Below are positions 15,362 to 16,001 of a DNA stretch of 16,001 nucleotides, in pieces; the first letter of the stretch is position 1; every line of letters starts with the position of its first letter. The notes under the pieces are model-generated. The model ran no database searches and had not been told where the DNA came from. It saw nothing but the letters and a program-made list of their open reading frames with translations. This DNA is from Bacteroidales bacterium (GTDB lineage Bacteria > Bacteroidota > Bacteroidia > Bacteroidales > UBA4181), in NCBI GenBank assembly GCA_031264715.1, contig JAISDP010000057.1, forward strand, positions 1 to 16,001, read 5' to 3'. The position numbers and the translations under genes were made by a program.

Positions 15362-15395
15362 TCTTCCAAACCATTGGGAAGACTTTTTTTTCTTT
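15362..15395 (+). terminator. Intrinsic terminator-like hairpin with U-tract
   Basis: TCTTCCAA (15362-15369) can pair with TTGGGAAGA (15374-15382), with one bulged G and an ACCA loop; a run of eight T and then CTTTT follows. TTTGGAA at 15340-15346 can instead pair with TTCCAAA at 15364-15370, which would break this hairpin. Confidence 0.5.
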
Positions 15396-15498
15396 TATCG
15401 ACTTGCAGGCTGAAAGGAAGCTGAAAGAAGAAGTAAAAAAGATACTTGTATGGGGGGATAATTCTTCTCTGACTTCAATTGAAATTCATTTATTTCAA

Positions 15499-15528
15499 TT
15501 GATAGTTGGCGATTAATTAATATATTTG
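15499..15528 (+). promoter_or_regulatory. Promoter of the phosphomutase gene
   Basis: TATATTTG (15521-15528) matches the Bacteroidales -7 box, with TTG at 15499-15501 as the -33 element, 19 bp upstream. The ATG lies 42 bp after the box, a normal leader length. This lets the chromosomal gene be expressed without the island. Confidence 0.55.
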
Positions 15529-15570
15529 TCCCTCTGTAAACAAAACACGAATTATAGATACATAGTAATT

Positions 15571-16001
15571 ATGGAAAACAGCGAGTTATTAGAAATGGTA
15601 AGAAACCGGGCTAAGGGTTGGCTTACGCAAAGCTACGACGACGAAACACGCAAAGATGTACAAGCATTGCTTGACAAGGAAGATCCTACCGATTTGATTG
15701 ACGCTTTTTACAAAGATCTTGAGTTTGGAACGGGCGGCTTACGGGGAGTTATGGGGGTAGGAACCAACCGGATGAATATCTATACGGTTGGCGCAGCTAC
15801 ACAAGGGTTGTCTAATTACCTGAAAAAGGAATTTGGGGAGTTGGAACAGATAAAAGTGGTTATCGGGCACGACTGCCGTAACAATAGCCGCAAATTCGCT
15901 GAGATTTCAGCCGATATCTTTTCCGCCAACGGGATTAAGGCTTATTTGTATGACGGCCTTCGCCCTACTCCGGAGATGTCGTACACCATCCGCAAGCTGG
16001 G
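15571..16001 (+). CDS. Phosphoglucomutase/phosphomannomutase, N-terminal part
   Basis: The first 143 codons of an alpha-D-phosphohexomutase that continues past the right edge. These enzymes interconvert hexose 1- and 6-phosphates through a phosphoserine. Visible marks are DLEFGTGGLRGVMGVGTNRMN (around 49-69, the substrate-loop start shared by long PgcA-like enzymes), VVIGHDCRNNSRKFAE in the first Rossmann-like domain and GLRPTPEMSYTIRKLG at the edge. The phosphoserine loop (TASHNP type) should come just beyond the window. ATG 15571 is the only reasonable start and sits behind a good promoter. Its base composition resembles the left chromosomal flank, not the island, so it is taken as host core genome. 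Whether it prefers glucose or mannose phosphate cannot be decided here. Confidence 0.88.
   Translation, partial: MENSELLEMVRNRAKGWLTQSYDDETRKDVQALLDKEDPTDLIDAFYKDLEFGTGGLRGVMGVGTNRMNIYTVGAATQGLSNYLKKEFGELEQIKVVIGHDCRNNSRKFAEISADIFSANGIKAYLYDGLRPTPEMSYTIRKL

Larger units (their letters stand above)
15131..15395 (+). ncRNA. Candidate ~265-nt non-coding RNA or structured leader
   Basis: This is a promoter-to-terminator interval without a convincing ORF. It contains a small hairpin GCTCC/GGAGC with an AAGC loop (15144-15157), an 8-bp inverted repeat TTCTGAAT/ATTCAGAA (15196-15203 with 15225-15232) and three related CGTTAC-type repeats. A U-tract hairpin closes it at 15362-15395. I do not recognise any known RNA family. 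Part of the interval may be decayed mobile-element sequence. Confidence 0.3.

Noticed and set aside
15256..15516. 86-codon ORF between vsr and the phosphomutase gene
   Set aside because: It starts at a TTG without an RBS, runs through the terminator-like hairpin and has no recognisable domain or composition of a real protein.
4013..15544. TGTAAACAAA at 4013-4022 and again at 15535-15544, as possible attachment-site repeats flanking the island
   Set aside because: Only 10 bp and AT-rich, so a chance match is likely; the right copy lies inside the phosphomutase leader and no longer identity surrounds either copy.
1..16001. CRISPR arrays, tRNA or rRNA genes, complete insertion sequences
   Set aside because: I looked for regularly spaced repeats, tRNA-like cloverleaf segments and transposase motifs and saw none; a tRNA or Rfam scan could not be run.

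Overview
The window looks like Bacteroidales chromosome (Bacteroides or Parabacteroides type). The gene families are typical of that order. Candidate promoters fit the Bacteroidales -7 box TAnnTTTG rather than the sigma70 consensus, and Shine-Dalgarno sequences are weak or absent. This is inferred from sequence style; no species can be named.

Positions 1-3790 are ordinary, more GC-rich chromosome. The tail of a radical SAM/SPASM protein (+) runs into a convergent three-gene minus-strand operon: ribokinase, then a ten-helix-type sugar/ureide-family permease, then a secreted ADP-ribosylglycohydrolase lipoprotein. The gene content resembles the ribose/nucleoside-scavenging (rus) loci of gut Bacteroides, without SusC/SusD or a nucleoside hydrolase here.

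Positions 3790-4800 form the seam. A tyrosine recombinase cut short after its arm-binding region is fused at its 3' end to an unrecognised small membrane ORF. A short promoter region with two inverted repeats follows.

Positions 4810-15028 are a visibly AT-rich accessory island. Six tightly packed plus-strand genes encode a C5-cytosine DNA methyltransferase, a DUF3883-type putative restriction nuclease, a GHKL (MutL/MORC-like) ATPase, a Z1-domain SF2 helicase-like ATPase, a DUF4420 PD-(D/E)XK nuclease and an AIPR (abortive-infection phage resistance) protein. Four of the five junctions overlap by 4-14 bp. A Vsr mismatch endonuclease converges on the end of this operon from its own promoter. 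The ATPase + Z1 + DUF4420 + AIPR core matches the Mza-type (MutL, Z1, DUF, AIPR) antiphage systems. The methyltransferase and DUF3883 protein would form a modification/restriction arm, and Vsr would repair the T:G mismatches that 5-methylcytosine deamination creates. The cooperation between these parts is inferred; the domain calls are seen in the sequence.

Positions 15029-15570 contain no convincing gene. They do hold divergent promoters, a candidate ~265-nt non-coding RNA or leader that ends in a terminator-like hairpin with a competing alternative pairing, and an 11-bp repeat. The window ends in the first 143 codons of a chromosomal phosphoglucomutase/phosphomannomutase with its own promoter.
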